A stretch of DNA of 64,000 nucleotides from Shewanella psychrotolerans (GCF_019457595.1 NZ_CP080419.1:1116001-1180000); one strand, 5' to 3'; shown: positions 24,763-36,986, counted from the first letter of the stretch. Translations and numbers: made by a program. The notes: generated from the sequence alone by a model not told the origin.

Positions 24763-26937
24763 ATGAGCTTGGATAAATTACTTTATTTACAAGGTGTGGG
24801 TGCAAGCTTCATTAATTATAGTGGTGAGTTAACTGTGCAGTCGTCTGCTGATCGTGTGCAGATCCTTGGGTGTATGTTAGGTCAACTAAAACAGCCGTTA
24901 TTTGATCTAACCCAAACCACCCCAGAAGATTTTGTTGACAGGAATGCTAAGGCTATCGAGGCAAGAATTGAGCAGCTCGATGCAAAGCCATGGCAAAGAG
25001 CATTACCCATTTTTCAGCATACTAATCTAAAGGAGCCTTGTATTACTCTCTTTTTCCCGCAGGGAGATGAGCGCTTGTTAACGCTCGAGTTAATCACCGA
25101 ATCAGGGGAGCAGTATCAGTGGCCTATCAATCGCGAAGCATTGATTAGAACAGGAGATTATTACTGGGCAGGGACAACTTTTTATCGCTTTGATATGCAT
25201 TTAAGTGATTATCTAAATGACACCGCTCACCCCGATATGGGGTATCACACCCTAAAGTTACGGCTTACTAACCGGGAAAGTGGCGAATATCAACAGGTAT
25301 CTGGCACTATTTTATTTTCGCCGAGTAGAGCATTTCAGTTAACGACGATTGACTCCCATAAACCATGGGGGGTGAGTGTTCAGTTATATAGTTTACGCAG
25401 CGATGCTCAGTGGGGGATTGGTGATTTTGGCGACCTTTCGCGTTTGGTGGGTTGGCTTAGCCAGTTTGGTTGTGACTTTATTCAGCTTAATCCTTTACAT
25501 GCATTGGGTTTGAAGGGGGCCGATGACGAACATATTAGCCCATATAGCCCAAGCGATCGACGCAGGATAAACCCTTTATATATAGATATTGACACTGTGA
25601 ATGAGGCGCTAAGCATTGAAGAGTGGTTAGCAAGTCAACATGATGTTCGCTGCCAGCTCAATGAGGGAGATTGGCTTGATTATGGAGCTTTAAGCACGTT
25701 CAAATATCAAATATTTACTCGTCTGTATCAGGTGTTTTACCAAGAGCATTACCTCAAACAAGATGATCGTTTTAATGATTTTAAGCAGTTTGTTGATGGC
25801 GAGGGGCAAGCGTTAGTTGCCTTTTGTCAGCATGAAGCTGATGGATTTGACGAATCTCAACAACAAAGTTTACTCCGTGAACCTCTATTACATCAATATT
25901 TACAATTTGTCGCACATCAGCAGTTGTTAGCGTGTCAGCGTCAGGCCAAAGACGCCGGAATGAGTGTGGGCCTAATCGGTGATTTAGCGGTTGGGGTGCG
26001 TGGTGATGGCGTAGAGGTAAAGCACGATGGCACTCTCTTTTGTCAGCGAGCGAGTATTGGCGCACCACCAGATGATTTTTCCAGTAAGGGACAAAATTGG
26101 GGACTAACCCCACTCGACCCAATCGCGATGAGGCAAGATGGCTTTAATTATTTTACTCAGCTTGTGCGTGCCAACATGCGTTACTACGGGGCGTTAAGGG
26201 TCGATCACGTGATGGCTATGCTTCGCTTGTGGTGGTGGCCGATGAACACCGAGCAAGCAGGGGGCTGTTATGTCTACTACCCCCTAGATGAGCTAATGGC
26301 AATCATTCGAACAGAGAGTATCAAAGCGCAATGCGCCGTAATTGGTGAGGATTTAGGCATAGTGCCGCCAGAGATTAATGCGCAGCTGAGCGAATCTGGG
26401 ATCTATTCAAATGAGCTTTTTTATTTTTGTAAAGATGCTCAGGGCTTTAAAGCGCCAAACCTACATAAACCCCACAGTCTAATGATGTTAGCTAACCATG
26501 ATGTGCCACCGTTAGCGGCGTGGTGGTCAAAGAGCGATCTGCATTTAATGCGTCAGCTAGGACTTATCGATAGTGACGAGCAGCTAAAACAAGCTATTGA
26601 GGCACGAGATGCTGAGCGCCAAAAGTTGCTCGTAATGCTCAATCAAACCGTTGGATTCGATGGCGACTTCAGTAGCGATTACCTGTGGGTATTGGAGGCT
26701 TGGATTAAATCGGCAGCTCAGAGCCAATCGGCTCTATTTAGTGTGCAGTTGATGGATCTATTTTCTGAGCACTATAGCGTCAACATTCCGGGAACATGGC
26801 GCGAGTACGCTAATTGGCAGCGCCGCATACCTTATACCTTAGAGGTGTTGCAACAAACGCCATCAGTCAACAAATTAATAGAGGATATTCAGCAGATAAG
26901 AAGCGCAGATATCGCCACATTAGAAGTTGCTGATTAG
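24763..26937 (+). CDS. malQ: 4-alpha-glucanotransferase (amylomaltase)
   Basis: 724 residues (E. coli MalQ 694). A GH77 enzyme that disproportionates maltodextrins. Landmarks: QLYSLRSDAQWGIGDFGDL, nucleophile Asp in RVDHVMAMLRLWWWP, acid/base Glu in IGEDLGIVP and third carboxylate Asp in LANHDVPPLA. The ATG at 24763 is preferred because AAGGGAATG lies at the right distance; an ATG 36 bases upstream has no ribosome site. It heads the glycogen operon and would recycle short glucans left by GlgP and GlgX. Confidence 0.95.
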   Translation: MSLDKLLYLQGVGASFINYSGELTVQSSADRVQILGCMLGQLKQPLFDLTQTTPEDFVDRNAKAIEARIEQLDAKPWQRALPIFQHTNLKEPCITLFFPQGDERLLTLELITESGEQYQWPINREALIRTGDYYWAGTTFYRFDMHLSDYLNDTAHPDMGYHTLKLRLTNRESGEYQQVSGTILFSPSRAFQLTTIDSHKPWGVSVQLYSLRSDAQWGIGDFGDLSRLVGWLSQFGCDFIQLNPLHALGLKGADDEHISPYSPSDRRRINPLYIDIDTVNEALSIEEWLASQHDVRCQLNEGDWLDYGALSTFKYQIFTRLYQVFYQEHYLKQDDRFNDFKQFVDGEGQALVAFCQHEADGFDESQQQSLLREPLLHQYLQFVAHQQLLACQRQAKDAGMSVGLIGDLAVGVRGDGVEVKHDGTLFCQRASIGAPPDDFSSKGQNWGLTPLDPIAMRQDGFNYFTQLVRANMRYYGALRVDHVMAMLRLWWWPMNTEQAGGCYVYYPLDELMAIIRTESIKAQCAVIGEDLGIVPPEINAQLSESGIYSNELFYFCKDAQGFKAPNLHKPHSLMMLANHDVPPLAAWWSKSDLHLMRQLGLIDSDEQLKQAIEARDAERQKLLVMLNQTVGFDGDFSSDYLWVLEAWIKSAAQSQSALFSVQLMDLFSEHYSVNIPGTWREYANWQRRIPYTLEVLQQTPSVNKLIEDIQQIRSADIATLEVAD

Positions 26938-26982
26938 CCTTGTTCTGAACGATATTCGATTTACCGATAGGGACACCAAAAG

Positions 26983-29265
26983 ATGAATAACAAGACAAGG
27001 GTACTGATTGAACCAGCTGCGATAGCAGCCTTGATTGATGCAAACTACACCGACATCTTTGCCTTGCTAGGAATGCACACCATTATGGTACCACCTGCAA
27101 AAAAGGGGCAAGATGGTCCTGAAGTTCAGCGGCTTGTGGTGCGGGCTTTTTTGCCTGGTGCGCTGCGGGTGGAACTACTTAGTGCCAGTGATGGACGCAA
27201 AGTGAGCGAGTTAGACTTATTAGATGATCAAGGTGTGTTTGCCGGGCTTGCTGGTCGTCGAGTGAAACCTTTTGCGTACCGTTTACGAGTGCATTATCCA
27301 CTGAGTGTCGAGGAGATTGTTGACCCTTATCAGTTTCACTCGCAATTAAGTGCCGATGACCTATATCTATTTGGTGAGGGACGCCAGCAACAAGCTTATC
27401 GTTTTATGGGAGCCAATTGGCGAACCGTTGACGGCGTGCCTGGTGTGCTATTTTGTGTCTGGGCACCTAATGCAAAACGAGTTTCTGTGGTTAATGATGC
27501 GAACCATTGGGATGGTAGACGCCATGTGATGCGCTCGCATATCGCCAATGGTTTGTGGGAGCTCTTTGTGCCACAAATTGATGCTCTTAGTCATTATAAG
27601 TATGAGATTGAATCCGCCGACGGAGAGCTATTTTTAAAATCAGATCCTTATGGTAAATCGATGCAAGCAGCCCCTGGGAACGCATCGATAGTCCCGCCAA
27701 AGCTTGATTATGCTTGGCGAGACTTGTCATGGCTTGAGACCCGTGCGAATACTGAATGGCATAAAGCCCCAGTTTCTATCTATGAAGTGCATATAGGCTC
27801 TTGGCGTCGCAAAGGTGAACATGGCGAGGTGTATCTTAGCTATAAAGAGCTTGCCGAGCAGCTGATCCCATATGTGCTTAAACAGGGTTATACCCATATA
27901 CAGCTAATGCCTATCAGCGAGTTTCCTTTCGACGGTTCTTGGGGATATCAGCCTGTTGGGATCTATGCGCCAACCCACAGATTCGGTCAGCCCCATGAGT
28001 TAAAAGCCTTTATTGATGCCTGTCATCAAGCGGGGATAGGGGTGTTGCTTGACTGGGTTGCAGCCCACTTCCCAAAAGATCCCCACGGATTAACACGTTT
28101 CGATGGTAGCTGCCTTTATGAACATCAAGATCCCCGTCAAGGTGAGCACCCTGATTGGGATACCTTGATCTATAACTATGGCCGCGCAGAGGTGCAAAGC
28201 TACCTGTTAAGTAATGCGCATTACTGGCTCGATGAGTTTCACTTCGATGGCCTGCGTTTAGATGCGGTGTCATCTATGCTCTATCTCGATTACAGCCGAG
28301 AACCAGGGCAATGGTTACCCAATGCTTATGGTGGTCGCGAAAATCTCGAAGCGATCACTTTTTTACAAGATCTTAATACCCGACTTTATCAGTGTTTTCC
28401 GGGGATCATGATGATAGCGGAAGAATCAACCGCTTGGCCAGGAGTAACAAAAGCGGTCGAGCACGGTGGTTTGGGTTTTGGCTTTAAATGGAATATGGGC
28501 TGGATGAACGACAGCTTAGCCTATCTCAGTCGCGATCCACTCTATCGTAGCCATCATCATAATCAACTGACCTTTAGCTTAGTCTATAGCTTCACCGAGC
28601 AGTTTATCTTGTCGTTAAGCCATGATGAGGTGGTGCATGGTAAAGGTTCGCTGCTGCATAAAATCCCCGGTGATGATTGGCAAAAGTTTGCCACTTTAAG
28701 GGCCTATCTTGGGTTTATGTGGGGGCATCCAGGTAAGAAACTGCTATTTATGGGCAGTGATTTCGCTCAGAGAGATGAGTGGTCCCATGAACGAAGCTTA
28801 GATTGGCATTTACTGGCTTTTGAGCCACATCAGGGAGTGCAACAGTGGGTCAGCGATCTTAACCGTTTATATCGCCAAAGCGTTGCGCTGTATGGCGACG
28901 ACCATGATCCGCAAGGATTTCGCTGGCTAGATTGTGACAATGCCAGCGCCAGCGTATTGAGTTTTATTCGTCAAAGTGACGGCAAACAGCTGCTGTTTAT
29001 CGTTAATATGACACCTGAGGTTTACCGTGAGTTTCGTATTGGATTGCCGCAAGCGGGGCGATATCGCGAGTGTCTAAATAGCGATAGTAGCTATTATGGC
29101 GGTAGCGATGTGGGTAATGAAGGGCTGGTGGAAAGTGAGTCTATAGCCTATCAAGGGTATGAGCAAAGTGCTTGTATCACTGTTCCACCACTGGCATGCA
29201 TCGTACTTGCGCCTGATGATCTGCTTGAGGGTGGCGTAAATGAGGTGAGTCATGTTGTTAAGTAG
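26983..29265 (+). CDS. glgB: 1,4-alpha-glucan branching enzyme
   Basis: 760 residues. A GH13 branching enzyme making alpha-1,6 branches in glycogen. An N-terminal CBM48-like domain ([18 protein letters not shown]) precedes the barrel: [14 protein letters not shown], nucleophile Asp in [15 protein letters not shown], Glu in MIAEEST and [12 protein letters not shown]. The extra N-terminal N1 module matches long-form GlgB. It follows malQ by 45 bases and overlaps glgX by 14. Confidence 0.98.
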   Translation: MNNKTRVLIEPAAIAALIDANYTDIFALLGMHTIMVPPAKKGQDGPEVQRLVVRAFLPGALRVELLSASDGRKVSELDLLDDQGVFAGLAGRRVKPFAYRLRVHYPLSVEEIVDPYQFHSQLSADDLYLFGEGRQQQAYRFMGANWRTVDGVPGVLFCVWAPNAKRVSVVNDANHWDGRRHVMRSHIANGLWELFVPQIDALSHYKYEIESADGELFLKSDPYGKSMQAAPGNASIVPPKLDYAWRDLSWLETRANTEWHKAPVSIYEVHIGSWRRKGEHGEVYLSYKELAEQLIPYVLKQGYTHIQLMPISEFPFDGSWGYQPVGIYAPTHRFGQPHELKAFIDACHQAGIGVLLDWVAAHFPKDPHGLTRFDGSCLYEHQDPRQGEHPDWDTLIYNYGRAEVQSYLLSNAHYWLDEFHFDGLRLDAVSSMLYLDYSREPGQWLPNAYGGRENLEAITFLQDLNTRLYQCFPGIMMIAEESTAWPGVTKAVEHGGLGFGFKWNMGWMNDSLAYLSRDPLYRSHHHNQLTFSLVYSFTEQFILSLSHDEVVHGKGSLLHKIPGDDWQKFATLRAYLGFMWGHPGKKLLFMGSDFAQRDEWSHERSLDWHLLAFEPHQGVQQWVSDLNRLYRQSVALYGDDHDPQGFRWLDCDNASASVLSFIRQSDGKQLLFIVNMTPEVYREFRIGLPQAGRYRECLNSDSSYYGGSDVGNEGLVESESIAYQGYEQSACITVPPLACIVLAPDDLLEGGVNEVSHVVK

Positions 29266-31396
29266 TGGCAAACCCTATCCACTTGGGGCAACCGTCGACG
29301 ATGCTGGAGTGAACTTTGCTCTGTTTTCTGCCAATGCTACTGCCGTTTATCTATGCCTGTTTGATGAGGACGATATTGAGATAGGCCGTTTTAGTTTACC
29401 TCGTCAAACTCAGCAAATATGGCATGGTCATATCAGTGAGATCGGCGCTGGTATGCGTTATGGTTTTCGGGTTGATGGCCCTTATCAGCCGTTGATAGGT
29501 CATCGATTTAATGTCAATAAACTGCTACTCGATCCCTATGCTAAACAGTTTGCGGGGGAATTTGTCGATGACAAGCTGCATTACGGTTATCAGTTTGCCC
29601 ACAAAGATGAAGATCTCAGTTTTTGTTCACTCGATAATGCCGCCTTGATGCCCAAATGCGTGGTGGTTGATACCCGTAACCTCACACCAATCGTCCCTCT
29701 TGCGAAGCCTTATAATCAAGAGGAAGTTTCGCTTTCACTCAGGCGTAGCGTGATCTATGAGACGCATGTGAAAGGTTTTACTCGGTTGCACCCTGAAGTG
29801 GATAAAGCATTACGAGGTACTTTTGCGGGATTGGCTTCGCCTGCGGTGATTAGCTATCTCAGTCAATTAGGGATAACAGCGGTCGAGTTACTCCCGTCAC
29901 AACAATTTATCAGTGAAGCCTTTTTACAAGAAAAACAGCTCAGCAATTACTGGGGCTACAACACTATCGGTTTCTTTGCGCCTCATAAGGACTATCTGTG
30001 CCAAAACAATATTGAAGAGTTTCGCCTGATGGTCAGCGAGATGCATAGCGCTGGGATAGAGGTGATTCTCGATGTGGTATACAACCATACCGCCGAGGGC
30101 AACCGACTCGGTCCCACTTTTAGCTTTAAAGGGATAGATAACGCCAGTTATTACCGGCTGCATCCAAGCGAACCTCGCTACTACATTAATGATACGGGCT
30201 GTGGTAACACCTTTAATATTGCTCACCCTAACGTATTGCAACTGGTGATGGACTCTCTGCGTTATTGGGTTGAAGTCATGGGCGTGGACGGCTTTCGTTT
30301 CGATTTAGCAACCACCCTTGGACGAGAAGAACATGGGTTCGATGCTGGCGCTGGTTTTTTTGATGCAATAAAACAAGACCCTGTGCTGAGCCAAGTGCGT
30401 TTGATTGCCGAGCCTTGGGATATTGGCCCCGGTGGTTATCAGCTGGGACAATATCCAGTGGGCTGGAGCGAATGGAACGATAGGTATCGTGACACAGTGC
30501 GTCGATTTTGGCGTGGTGATGCTGGCATGTTGCCTGAGTTTGCTCGCCGTTTTCATGGTTCTAGCGATCTGTTTGAACATTCTGGGCGCAAACCCACGGC
30601 GACCATCAACTTTATTACCAGCCATGATGGTTTTACTTTGATGGATTTAGTCAGTTTTCGTCATAAACATAACCAAGCCAATGGCGAACAAAACCGTGAC
30701 GGTCACAATGAGAATTTTAGTGACAATTATGGCATCGAAGGTGCCACCGATGATGTGGAACTGTTAGCACTGCGTTCGCGTCAATGCCGCAACATGTTGA
30801 CTACACTTTTCCTCTCTCAGGGCGTCCCTATGTTGCTCGCTGGTGATGAGTTTGGTCATAGTCAAAAGGGCAACAATAACGCTTATTGTCAAGATAACGC
30901 TAATAGCTGGATCAATTGGCAAAGTGATATTAACCGTGATGCGTTGCTCGATTTTACGACTAAATTAATTAAGATGCGTCGTCGCTTTCCGCTGCTCTGT
31001 CATCGTGAATATATCCATGAGAGTGCTAATGAGAATTCGCCTGGATTGGATTGGTTTTGCCGTCAGGGTGAACCTATGACTAAGGCACACTGGGGTGAGG
31101 CACAGACTCGCACCTTAAGTGTGGTGATTAGCGGTGAGTTGGAGGCGCAAGCTGGTTGTCGTCAAGCCTTGTTATTGATGTTAAACGCCGATGACCAGTC
31201 TCATCAGTTTACGCTGCCAAATGTTCGTGGCATCGACCAGTGGCAGTGTTTACTTACCACCCAAGATGAACCTCCCTTCCAGCATGAGATTGCCCATAAC
31301 CAGCACAGAACCGCTCCTACTGAGCGTTCCAGTTTAGTGCTGCAAGATCGAAGTTTAATGGTCTATTACGCCCAATTTACAGGAGAAAATGAATGA
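29252..31396 (+). CDS. glgX: Glycogen debranching enzyme
   Basis: 714 residues. A GH13 isoamylase-type enzyme that removes the short branches left by phosphorylase. Motifs: [33 protein letters not shown] with the nucleophile Asp, [11 protein letters not shown] with the acid Glu, and [15 protein letters not shown]. The ATG is inside the end of glgB, with GAGGTGA upstream, and the stop overlaps glgP by four bases (ATGA), so translation is coupled. Confidence 0.97.
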   Translation: MLLSSGKPYPLGATVDDAGVNFALFSANATAVYLCLFDEDDIEIGRFSLPRQTQQIWHGHISEIGAGMRYGFRVDGPYQPLIGHRFNVNKLLLDPYAKQFAGEFVDDKLHYGYQFAHKDEDLSFCSLDNAALMPKCVVVDTRNLTPIVPLAKPYNQEEVSLSLRRSVIYETHVKGFTRLHPEVDKALRGTFAGLASPAVISYLSQLGITAVELLPSQQFISEAFLQEKQLSNYWGYNTIGFFAPHKDYLCQNNIEEFRLMVSEMHSAGIEVILDVVYNHTAEGNRLGPTFSFKGIDNASYYRLHPSEPRYYINDTGCGNTFNIAHPNVLQLVMDSLRYWVEVMGVDGFRFDLATTLGREEHGFDAGAGFFDAIKQDPVLSQVRLIAEPWDIGPGGYQLGQYPVGWSEWNDRYRDTVRRFWRGDAGMLPEFARRFHGSSDLFEHSGRKPTATINFITSHDGFTLMDLVSFRHKHNQANGEQNRDGHNENFSDNYGIEGATDDVELLALRSRQCRNMLTTLFLSQGVPMLLAGDEFGHSQKGNNNAYCQDNANSWINWQSDINRDALLDFTTKLIKMRRRFPLLCHREYIHESANENSPGLDWFCRQGEPMTKAHWGEAQTRTLSVVISGELEAQAGCRQALLLMLNADDQSHQFTLPNVRGIDQWQCLLTTQDEPPFQHEIAHNQHRTAPTERSSLVLQDRSLMVYYAQFTGENE

Positions 31397-33897
31397 GCCA
31401 GAGCAAAGAAGATGAGACAACCAAAAAGGCCAAAACCACAAAGACTCCTCGTGCTAAGAAGGCAGTAAAAAGCGTGATCTGCGATCCCTGTGAAACATTA
31501 GGCGCTTGTTTCGAACGCCATCTCGATAAGAGTCTGTCACCTAAAGAGCGTGATCAGCAAGAGTTGTTTTACGCCTTTGCCTTAAGCGTGAAAGATCAGA
31601 TGTTGCCAAAATGGCGTGAGACTCGATTGGGCGATAGAGCTGGGGGAAAAAAGCGTGTCGCTTACTTGTCACTTGAGTTTTTAATGGGACGCGCCCTAAG
31701 TAATGCACTGAATAATTTAGATATGAGCGCGGAGAGCCAAGCGGTATTGCGCGATTATGCGGTGCAGCGTGAGTCGATTGAGCAGGAGGAACATGATGCG
31801 GGACTGGGAAACGGCGGCTTGGGGCGTCTTGCTGCCTGTTTTCTCGATAGCTGTGCCAGCCTCGACTTAAATGTGACGGGTTATGGGATCCGTTACGAGT
31901 ATGGCATGTTTGCGCAAAAGCTATGTGATGGCTATCAGGTTGAGTGTCCCGATCGTTGGTTGCGTGATGGTAACCCGTGGGAGGTTCGTGTACCTAGTCA
32001 TAATGTACTGGTGCCTTTCTTTGGTCATACCGAGTCATATATCGACCGTAACGGCAAACGTCAGTTTGTATGGGCCGAGACTCAAGATGTTCTCGCGGTC
32101 GCCTATGATATGCCTGTCCCCGGTTACCGTAATGACCGCATTAATACCCTAAGACTTTGGAAATCAGAAGCAACAGATGACTTTGATTTAGAAGAATTTA
32201 ACCAAGGGGATTATACCGAAGCGGTTGCGCGTAAAAATCTGGCAGAACAGATCACTATGGTGCTCTATCCAAATGATGCCAGTGAGAATGGAAAGGAACT
32301 GCGTCTACGTCAGCAGTACTTCTTATCGTCAGCCAGTTTACAAGATCTGCTTAATACTTGGGTTTGTCAGCACGGGGAGGATTTTACCGATTTTGCTCGG
32401 CTCAATGTGATGCAGTTAAACGACACTCATCCCAGCGTCGCTATTCCAGAGTTAATGCGTTTATTAATGGACAAGTATGGACTGTGCTGGGACAAGGCGT
32501 GGGAGATCACCAGTCAGACAATGGCTTATACCAATCATACCTTGCTTCCCGAGGCTTTGGAGCGTTGGCCTGTGCGTATGTTTGAACATATGTTGCCACG
32601 AATATTGGATATTATTTACGAGATAAATGCCCGTTATCTCGACGTGGTAGCCCATCACTGGCCTGGCGACGGTGACAAACTCAGAGCTATGTCTATTATC
32701 GAAGAGGGAGCCGAACCCCATGTGCGCATGGCGTATCTTGCGATTGTGGCGAGCTTCTCGGTGAACGGGGTTGCAGGATTACATACACGTCTGCTGACTT
32801 CTGGTTTGTTTAAAGATTTTTATGCCTTATGGCCTGAGAAGTTTAATAACAAAACCAATGGGGTTACCCCAAGACGATGGATGACGCAGAGTAATCCTGC
32901 TCTGGCAGATTTGCTGACTAAACGTCTTGGTGATGCTTGGATAACCGATCTTAGTCATCTTAATGCGCTCAATGCCTTTACCGATGATGAAAGCTTGCTC
33001 AAAGCGTGGCGCAAGGTAAAGTTTGATAACAAATGCCATCTTGCCGAGCTCGTTAAGCAAGAATGTGATGTGGACTTTGACCCTACTATGATGTTCGATG
33101 TGCAGGTGAAACGCATTCATGAGTACAAGCGTCAGCTATTAAACATCTTGCATGTGATCCACCTCTATCATCAGATCCAGCAGGGTAACTTAAGTGATAT
33201 TACGCCCAGATGTGTATTGATTGGTGGTAAGGCCGCCCCCGGTTATTTCATGGCAAAGTTACTCATCAAACTGGCTAATAATGTCGCTCACATGGTTAAC
33301 TCAGATCCGGTTGTTGCACCTTATCTTCGTTTTGCCTTCTTGCCCAATTATAACGTCAGTGCCATGGAGCGTATCTGCCCAGGTACAGACCTTTCCGAGC
33401 AGATCTCAACTGCCGGAAAGGAGGCTTCTGGAACTGGCAACATGAAATTCATGATGAATGGCGCGTTGACCATTGGCACCTTAGATGGCGCCAATATTGA
33501 GATGTTAGAGGAGGTGGGACAAGAGAATTTCTTCCTGTTTGGCCTTAATGCCGATGAGGTAGAGTCCCTGAAGCCTCATTATGATCCGAGTGTTTTTATT
33601 AACCAATCGACGGCGCTTACTGAAGTGATGGAGCTGCTTGAAAGTGGTCATTTTAGTCTGTTAGAGCCGGGGATCTTTAATCCTATTATCGGCAGCATTC
33701 GTAGCCCTACCGATCCATGGATGATCGCCGCCGATTTTGAATCTTACCGACAAGCACAGCAAAAGGCTGCTACGGCTTATCAAGACCAACATCATTGGAC
33801 ACAGATGAGTATACGTAACACGGCGGCGAGTGGCCGCTTTTCTAGCGATGTCACAATTGGGCAGTATCGCGATGAAATTTGGGGGATAAAGCCATGA
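31393..33897 (+). CDS. glgP: Glycogen/maltodextrin phosphorylase
   Basis: 834 residues, GT35. It releases glucose-1-phosphate from glycogen ends. PLP is held by the Lys in SGTGNMKFMMNGALTIG; DAGLGNGGLGRLAACFLDS is the N-terminal signature. A Lys/Thr-rich leader (about 30 residues, KAKTTKTPRAKKAVK) precedes the domain and is unusual; it may be a flexible basic tail. It overlaps glgX by ATGA. No serine phosphorylation site like that of animal enzymes is visible. Confidence 0.97.
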   Translation: MSQSKEDETTKKAKTTKTPRAKKAVKSVICDPCETLGACFERHLDKSLSPKERDQQELFYAFALSVKDQMLPKWRETRLGDRAGGKKRVAYLSLEFLMGRALSNALNNLDMSAESQAVLRDYAVQRESIEQEEHDAGLGNGGLGRLAACFLDSCASLDLNVTGYGIRYEYGMFAQKLCDGYQVECPDRWLRDGNPWEVRVPSHNVLVPFFGHTESYIDRNGKRQFVWAETQDVLAVAYDMPVPGYRNDRINTLRLWKSEATDDFDLEEFNQGDYTEAVARKNLAEQITMVLYPNDASENGKELRLRQQYFLSSASLQDLLNTWVCQHGEDFTDFARLNVMQLNDTHPSVAIPELMRLLMDKYGLCWDKAWEITSQTMAYTNHTLLPEALERWPVRMFEHMLPRILDIIYEINARYLDVVAHHWPGDGDKLRAMSIIEEGAEPHVRMAYLAIVASFSVNGVAGLHTRLLTSGLFKDFYALWPEKFNNKTNGVTPRRWMTQSNPALADLLTKRLGDAWITDLSHLNALNAFTDDESLLKAWRKVKFDNKCHLAELVKQECDVDFDPTMMFDVQVKRIHEYKRQLLNILHVIHLYHQIQQGNLSDITPRCVLIGGKAAPGYFMAKLLIKLANNVAHMVNSDPVVAPYLRFAFLPNYNVSAMERICPGTDLSEQISTAGKEASGTGNMKFMMNGALTIGTLDGANIEMLEEVGQENFFLFGLNADEVESLKPHYDPSVFINQSTALTEVMELLESGHFSLLEPGIFNPIIGSIRSPTDPWMIAADFESYRQAQQKAATAYQDQHHWTQMSIRNTAASGRFSSDVTIGQYRDEIWGIKP

Positions 33898-34073
33898 AAG
33901 TAATTTGCATTATATCAGGCATAAGCCAGGTGCTAATCACGCGGTCAACTGCCATCAGATGGGTGACGCGAGTTTTAGCCAATAATAAAAAACGGCAAAT
34001 TAACCGTTATCGACCTTCAACCTGTACTGACAAAGGTGCATCAATAAGTATCTCAAGGAGAGAGTATCTATGA
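33894..34073 (+). CDS. Possible small ORF between glgP and glgC
   Basis: 59 codons that exactly bridge the two genes: its ATG overlaps the glgP stop (ATGA) and its stop overlaps the glgC start (ATGA). GGGGGA lies 8 bases before the ATG. The product ([19 protein letters not shown]...) is basic and unlike any family I know, and ends in the glgC ribosome site. Either a real coupled peptide or a chance open frame. Confidence 0.25.
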   Translation: MKVICIISGISQVLITRSTAIRWVTRVLANNKKRQINRYRPSTCTDKGASISISRREYL

Positions 34074-35344
34074 GTAGCATTAATCCTAGTCCCCGTTATA
34101 TTAGTAATTTAACTCGTGAAACCTACGCATTAATTTTAGCTGGAGGCCGTGGTTCTCGACTCCATGAACTGACCGACTGGCGAGCAAAACCCTCACTCTA
34201 TTTTGGTGGTAAATTCCGTATTATCGACTTCCCGTTATCTAATTGCATTAACTCAGGGATCAGGCGTATAGGGGTGGTGACTCAATATAAATCTCACTCG
34301 TTAATTCGTCATGTTATGCGTGGTTGGGGCCACTTTAAAAAAGAACTTGGTGAGTCGGTCGAGATCTTACCGGCATCTCAACGTTACTCTGAGAATTGGT
34401 ATCAAGGCACTGCCGACGCGGTATTTCAAAATATCGATATTATCCGCCACGAACTTCCCAAATACGTGATGGTTCTTTCGGGCGATCATGTTTATCGTAT
34501 GGATTACGCGGGTTTGCTCGCTGCCCATGCTGAATCTGGTGCGGATATGACAGTGTCTTGCCTAGAGGTTCCCGTTGCCGAAGCGGCAGGGGCTTTTGGC
34601 GTCGTCGAGGTTGACGAAAACCATAAGATTCTCAGTTTTGAGGAGAAACCAGATGTACCAAAATATCTGCCAGATAATCCTGAGCATTGCTTAGCGTCAA
34701 TGGGGAATTACGTATTTAATACCGAGTTCTTGTTTGAACAGCTCAAGAAAGATGCCATGAATGAAGGCTCTGATCGCGACTTTGGTAAAGACATCATTCC
34801 GTCTATCATCGAAGACCACCAAGTTTATGCGCATCCCTTTAAAAGTGGCTTCACCGATGGTGAGGCCTACTGGCGAGATGTGGGGACATTAGATTCATTC
34901 TGGCAAGCCAATATGGAGCTGCTGTCGCCGACTCCAGCGCTCAATCTCTATGATGCTAAATGGCCTATTTGGACCTTTCAAGAACAGCTACCTCCAGCGA
35001 AATTTGTGTTTGATGATGACGACAGGCGCGGTATGGCACTCGACTCTATCGTCTCTAGCGGTTGCATCATCTCAGGATCGACGGTCAGGCGAAGCGTACT
35101 GTTTAATGAAGTGCAAGTTTGCTCTTATTCTACGGTTGAAGGTTCCGTGGTGCTTCCCGATGTTGTCGTGCTTAGACATTGTCAGATCAAGAATGCCATT
35201 TTAGATCGCGGCTGTATTATTCCTGAAGGCACCATTATCGGTCACGATCATGAGCATGATAGGGCGCGTGGTTTTAGGGTGTCTGAAGGTGGCATCACCT
35301 TAGTGACCCGAGATATGCTTGGTTTACCGGTGGGATATGAATAA
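34070..35344 (+). CDS. glgC: Glucose-1-phosphate adenylyltransferase
   Basis: 424 residues. It makes ADP-glucose, the committed and allosterically controlled step of glycogen synthesis. [20 protein letters not shown] is the nucleotide-binding start with the N-terminal regulatory region before it, [18 protein letters not shown] follows, [10 protein letters not shown] holds the metal Asp and FGVVEVDE is the glucose-1-P region. A C-terminal left-handed beta-helix completes it. The ribosome site is AAGGAGAGAG. glgA overlaps its end by 8 bases. Confidence 0.98.
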   Translation: MSSINPSPRYISNLTRETYALILAGGRGSRLHELTDWRAKPSLYFGGKFRIIDFPLSNCINSGIRRIGVVTQYKSHSLIRHVMRGWGHFKKELGESVEILPASQRYSENWYQGTADAVFQNIDIIRHELPKYVMVLSGDHVYRMDYAGLLAAHAESGADMTVSCLEVPVAEAAGAFGVVEVDENHKILSFEEKPDVPKYLPDNPEHCLASMGNYVFNTEFLFEQLKKDAMNEGSDRDFGKDIIPSIIEDHQVYAHPFKSGFTDGEAYWRDVGTLDSFWQANMELLSPTPALNLYDAKWPIWTFQEQLPPAKFVFDDDDRRGMALDSIVSSGCIISGSTVRRSVLFNEVQVCSYSTVEGSVVLPDVVVLRHCQIKNAILDRGCIIPEGTIIGHDHEHDRARGFRVSEGGITLVTRDMLGLPVGYE

Positions 35345-36986
35345 TAAGACTGATAGGCAACCGATGAAAAGAGTGTTGATGTTAGCAGCCGAAAATGGCT
35401 TGCTTCCAGGGGCTAAAGTTGGCGGAATGGCAGATGTTATTCGGGATCTGCCTGGCGCGCTCTACCCACTCAATGTGTGCGTCGATGTTGCTATGCCAAG
35501 CTATGGTTTTTTGCACCTAGAAACGGCCTCAGTGAAGATTGCAACGATTACGTTGGCGTTTTATGGAGAGCCTTATTGGGTCGATCTCTATCAGGCGTCG
35601 CATCCCCAATTTCCTGAGTTAAATCTATACCTGTTTGATCATCCTCTTTTCGAGGATGGCGGTAATGTTTATAGTCCAAGCAGCGGAGATAGACCCTTTG
35701 CCGATGACGCGAATAAGTTCGCCCTATTTTGTGCTGCGGTTGCAGAAGGCTTAGTCACAAGCGTCTTATCGACGCCAGATTGTCTACATTTGCATGATTG
35801 GCACTGCGGCGTCATGGCATTTTTACGCGCCTGTTCGCCCTATCATCAACGATTGCAATCAATCCCCGTGGTGATGAGTATTCATAATCTGGCTATTCAA
35901 GGTACAAGGCCATTGACTCAAGAGCACTCTTCATTGCAAGCATGGTTTCCAACACTGTATCCGTTACTTGAGCCCGACAAACTCAAGTGCATTACAGACC
36001 CCCAATATCCGAACTGTTTTAATCCTATGCGCTGCGCAATTGTTTTTAGTGACAGGGTGCATTTAGTGTCACCTAGTTATGCTAATGAAGTGTTATTGCC
36101 ATCAAATCATGACAAAGGTTTCTATGGTGGAGAGGGGTTAGAAAATGATTTAGCACTCAAGCAAGCTCACAAGGGGGTATTTGGTATTTTAAATGGTTGT
36201 GAATACCCTTTTAGTACGGAGAAAAAGCGTAAGGTTAGTGTTAAAAAAAACGTGGAGACTGGGGGGAGTGACGCGCTGAACATCTTACTCGATAGTGCCG
36301 AGCAAGCGATTCAGACGTGGTTAGCGGATCATGCTTATGTTCGTAGCGTGGATCAGATTGCGCTACTAACCCTTAATCGGCTTAGACGGTCTTGTTGTGG
36401 CAGTGTTGAACCTAGCCTTATTCTCACTTCTGTCGGCCGTTTGACCGAGCAAAAAATGCGGATCATGTGCTATCGAGATGCTTCTGGAGTGAGTACGTTG
36501 GCGAAGTTGTTATCTCAGTTGCAGAGTACAACGCCGAAAGGGGTGTTTATCTTGCTCGGAAGCGGTGATGAAAAGATTGAAGCCCAGCTAACTAAACTGG
36601 CTAGTAAATTTAACAACTTACTGTTTATTAATGGCTTTGACTTGCCTCTTTCACAGGCATTATATGATCATGGTAGCCTGTTCATCATGCCGAGTTCATT
36701 TGAGCCCTGTGGCATAAGTCAGATGTTGGCCATGCGTTCTGGGCAGCCTTGTCTAGTGCATGGTGTCGGTGGTCTTAAAGATACGGTGACAGATGGTGAA
36801 GATGGTTTTGTATTTACAGGGGAGGACTTGTCCGAGCAAGCCGATCAACTCTTAAACCGTTTTAATCAGTTGCAAGAGATGATGATGACGGCCAAGTGGC
36901 AACAAATCTGCGATAGTGCAAGCCAAAAGCGATTTAGCTGGCAGCGATCTGCGCAGCAATATGTTGACTTACTGTACCAGTTTTAA
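35337..36986 (+). CDS. glgA: Glycogen synthase (ADP-glucose)
   Basis: 549 residues, longer than the E. coli enzyme (477). A GT5 enzyme that elongates glycogen from ADP-glucose. Substrate motif [13 protein letters not shown] (K-x-G-G, Met for the usual Leu), SVGRLTEQK with Arg and Lys, and [15 protein letters not shown] with the catalytic Glu. The linker between the domains is enlarged: after [16 protein letters not shown] about 70 residues replace the usual short VWNP stretch. The ATG at 35337 overlaps the glgC stop and has GGTGGG upstream; an ATG at 35364 is an alternative. Confidence 0.93.
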   Translation: MNNKTDRQPMKRVLMLAAENGLLPGAKVGGMADVIRDLPGALYPLNVCVDVAMPSYGFLHLETASVKIATITLAFYGEPYWVDLYQASHPQFPELNLYLFDHPLFEDGGNVYSPSSGDRPFADDANKFALFCAAVAEGLVTSVLSTPDCLHLHDWHCGVMAFLRACSPYHQRLQSIPVVMSIHNLAIQGTRPLTQEHSSLQAWFPTLYPLLEPDKLKCITDPQYPNCFNPMRCAIVFSDRVHLVSPSYANEVLLPSNHDKGFYGGEGLENDLALKQAHKGVFGILNGCEYPFSTEKKRKVSVKKNVETGGSDALNILLDSAEQAIQTWLADHAYVRSVDQIALLTLNRLRRSCCGSVEPSLILTSVGRLTEQKMRIMCYRDASGVSTLAKLLSQLQSTTPKGVFILLGSGDEKIEAQLTKLASKFNNLLFINGFDLPLSQALYDHGSLFIMPSSFEPCGISQMLAMRSGQPCLVHGVGGLKDTVTDGEDGFVFTGEDLSEQADQLLNRFNQLQEMMMTAKWQQICDSASQKRFSWQRSAQQYVDLLYQF

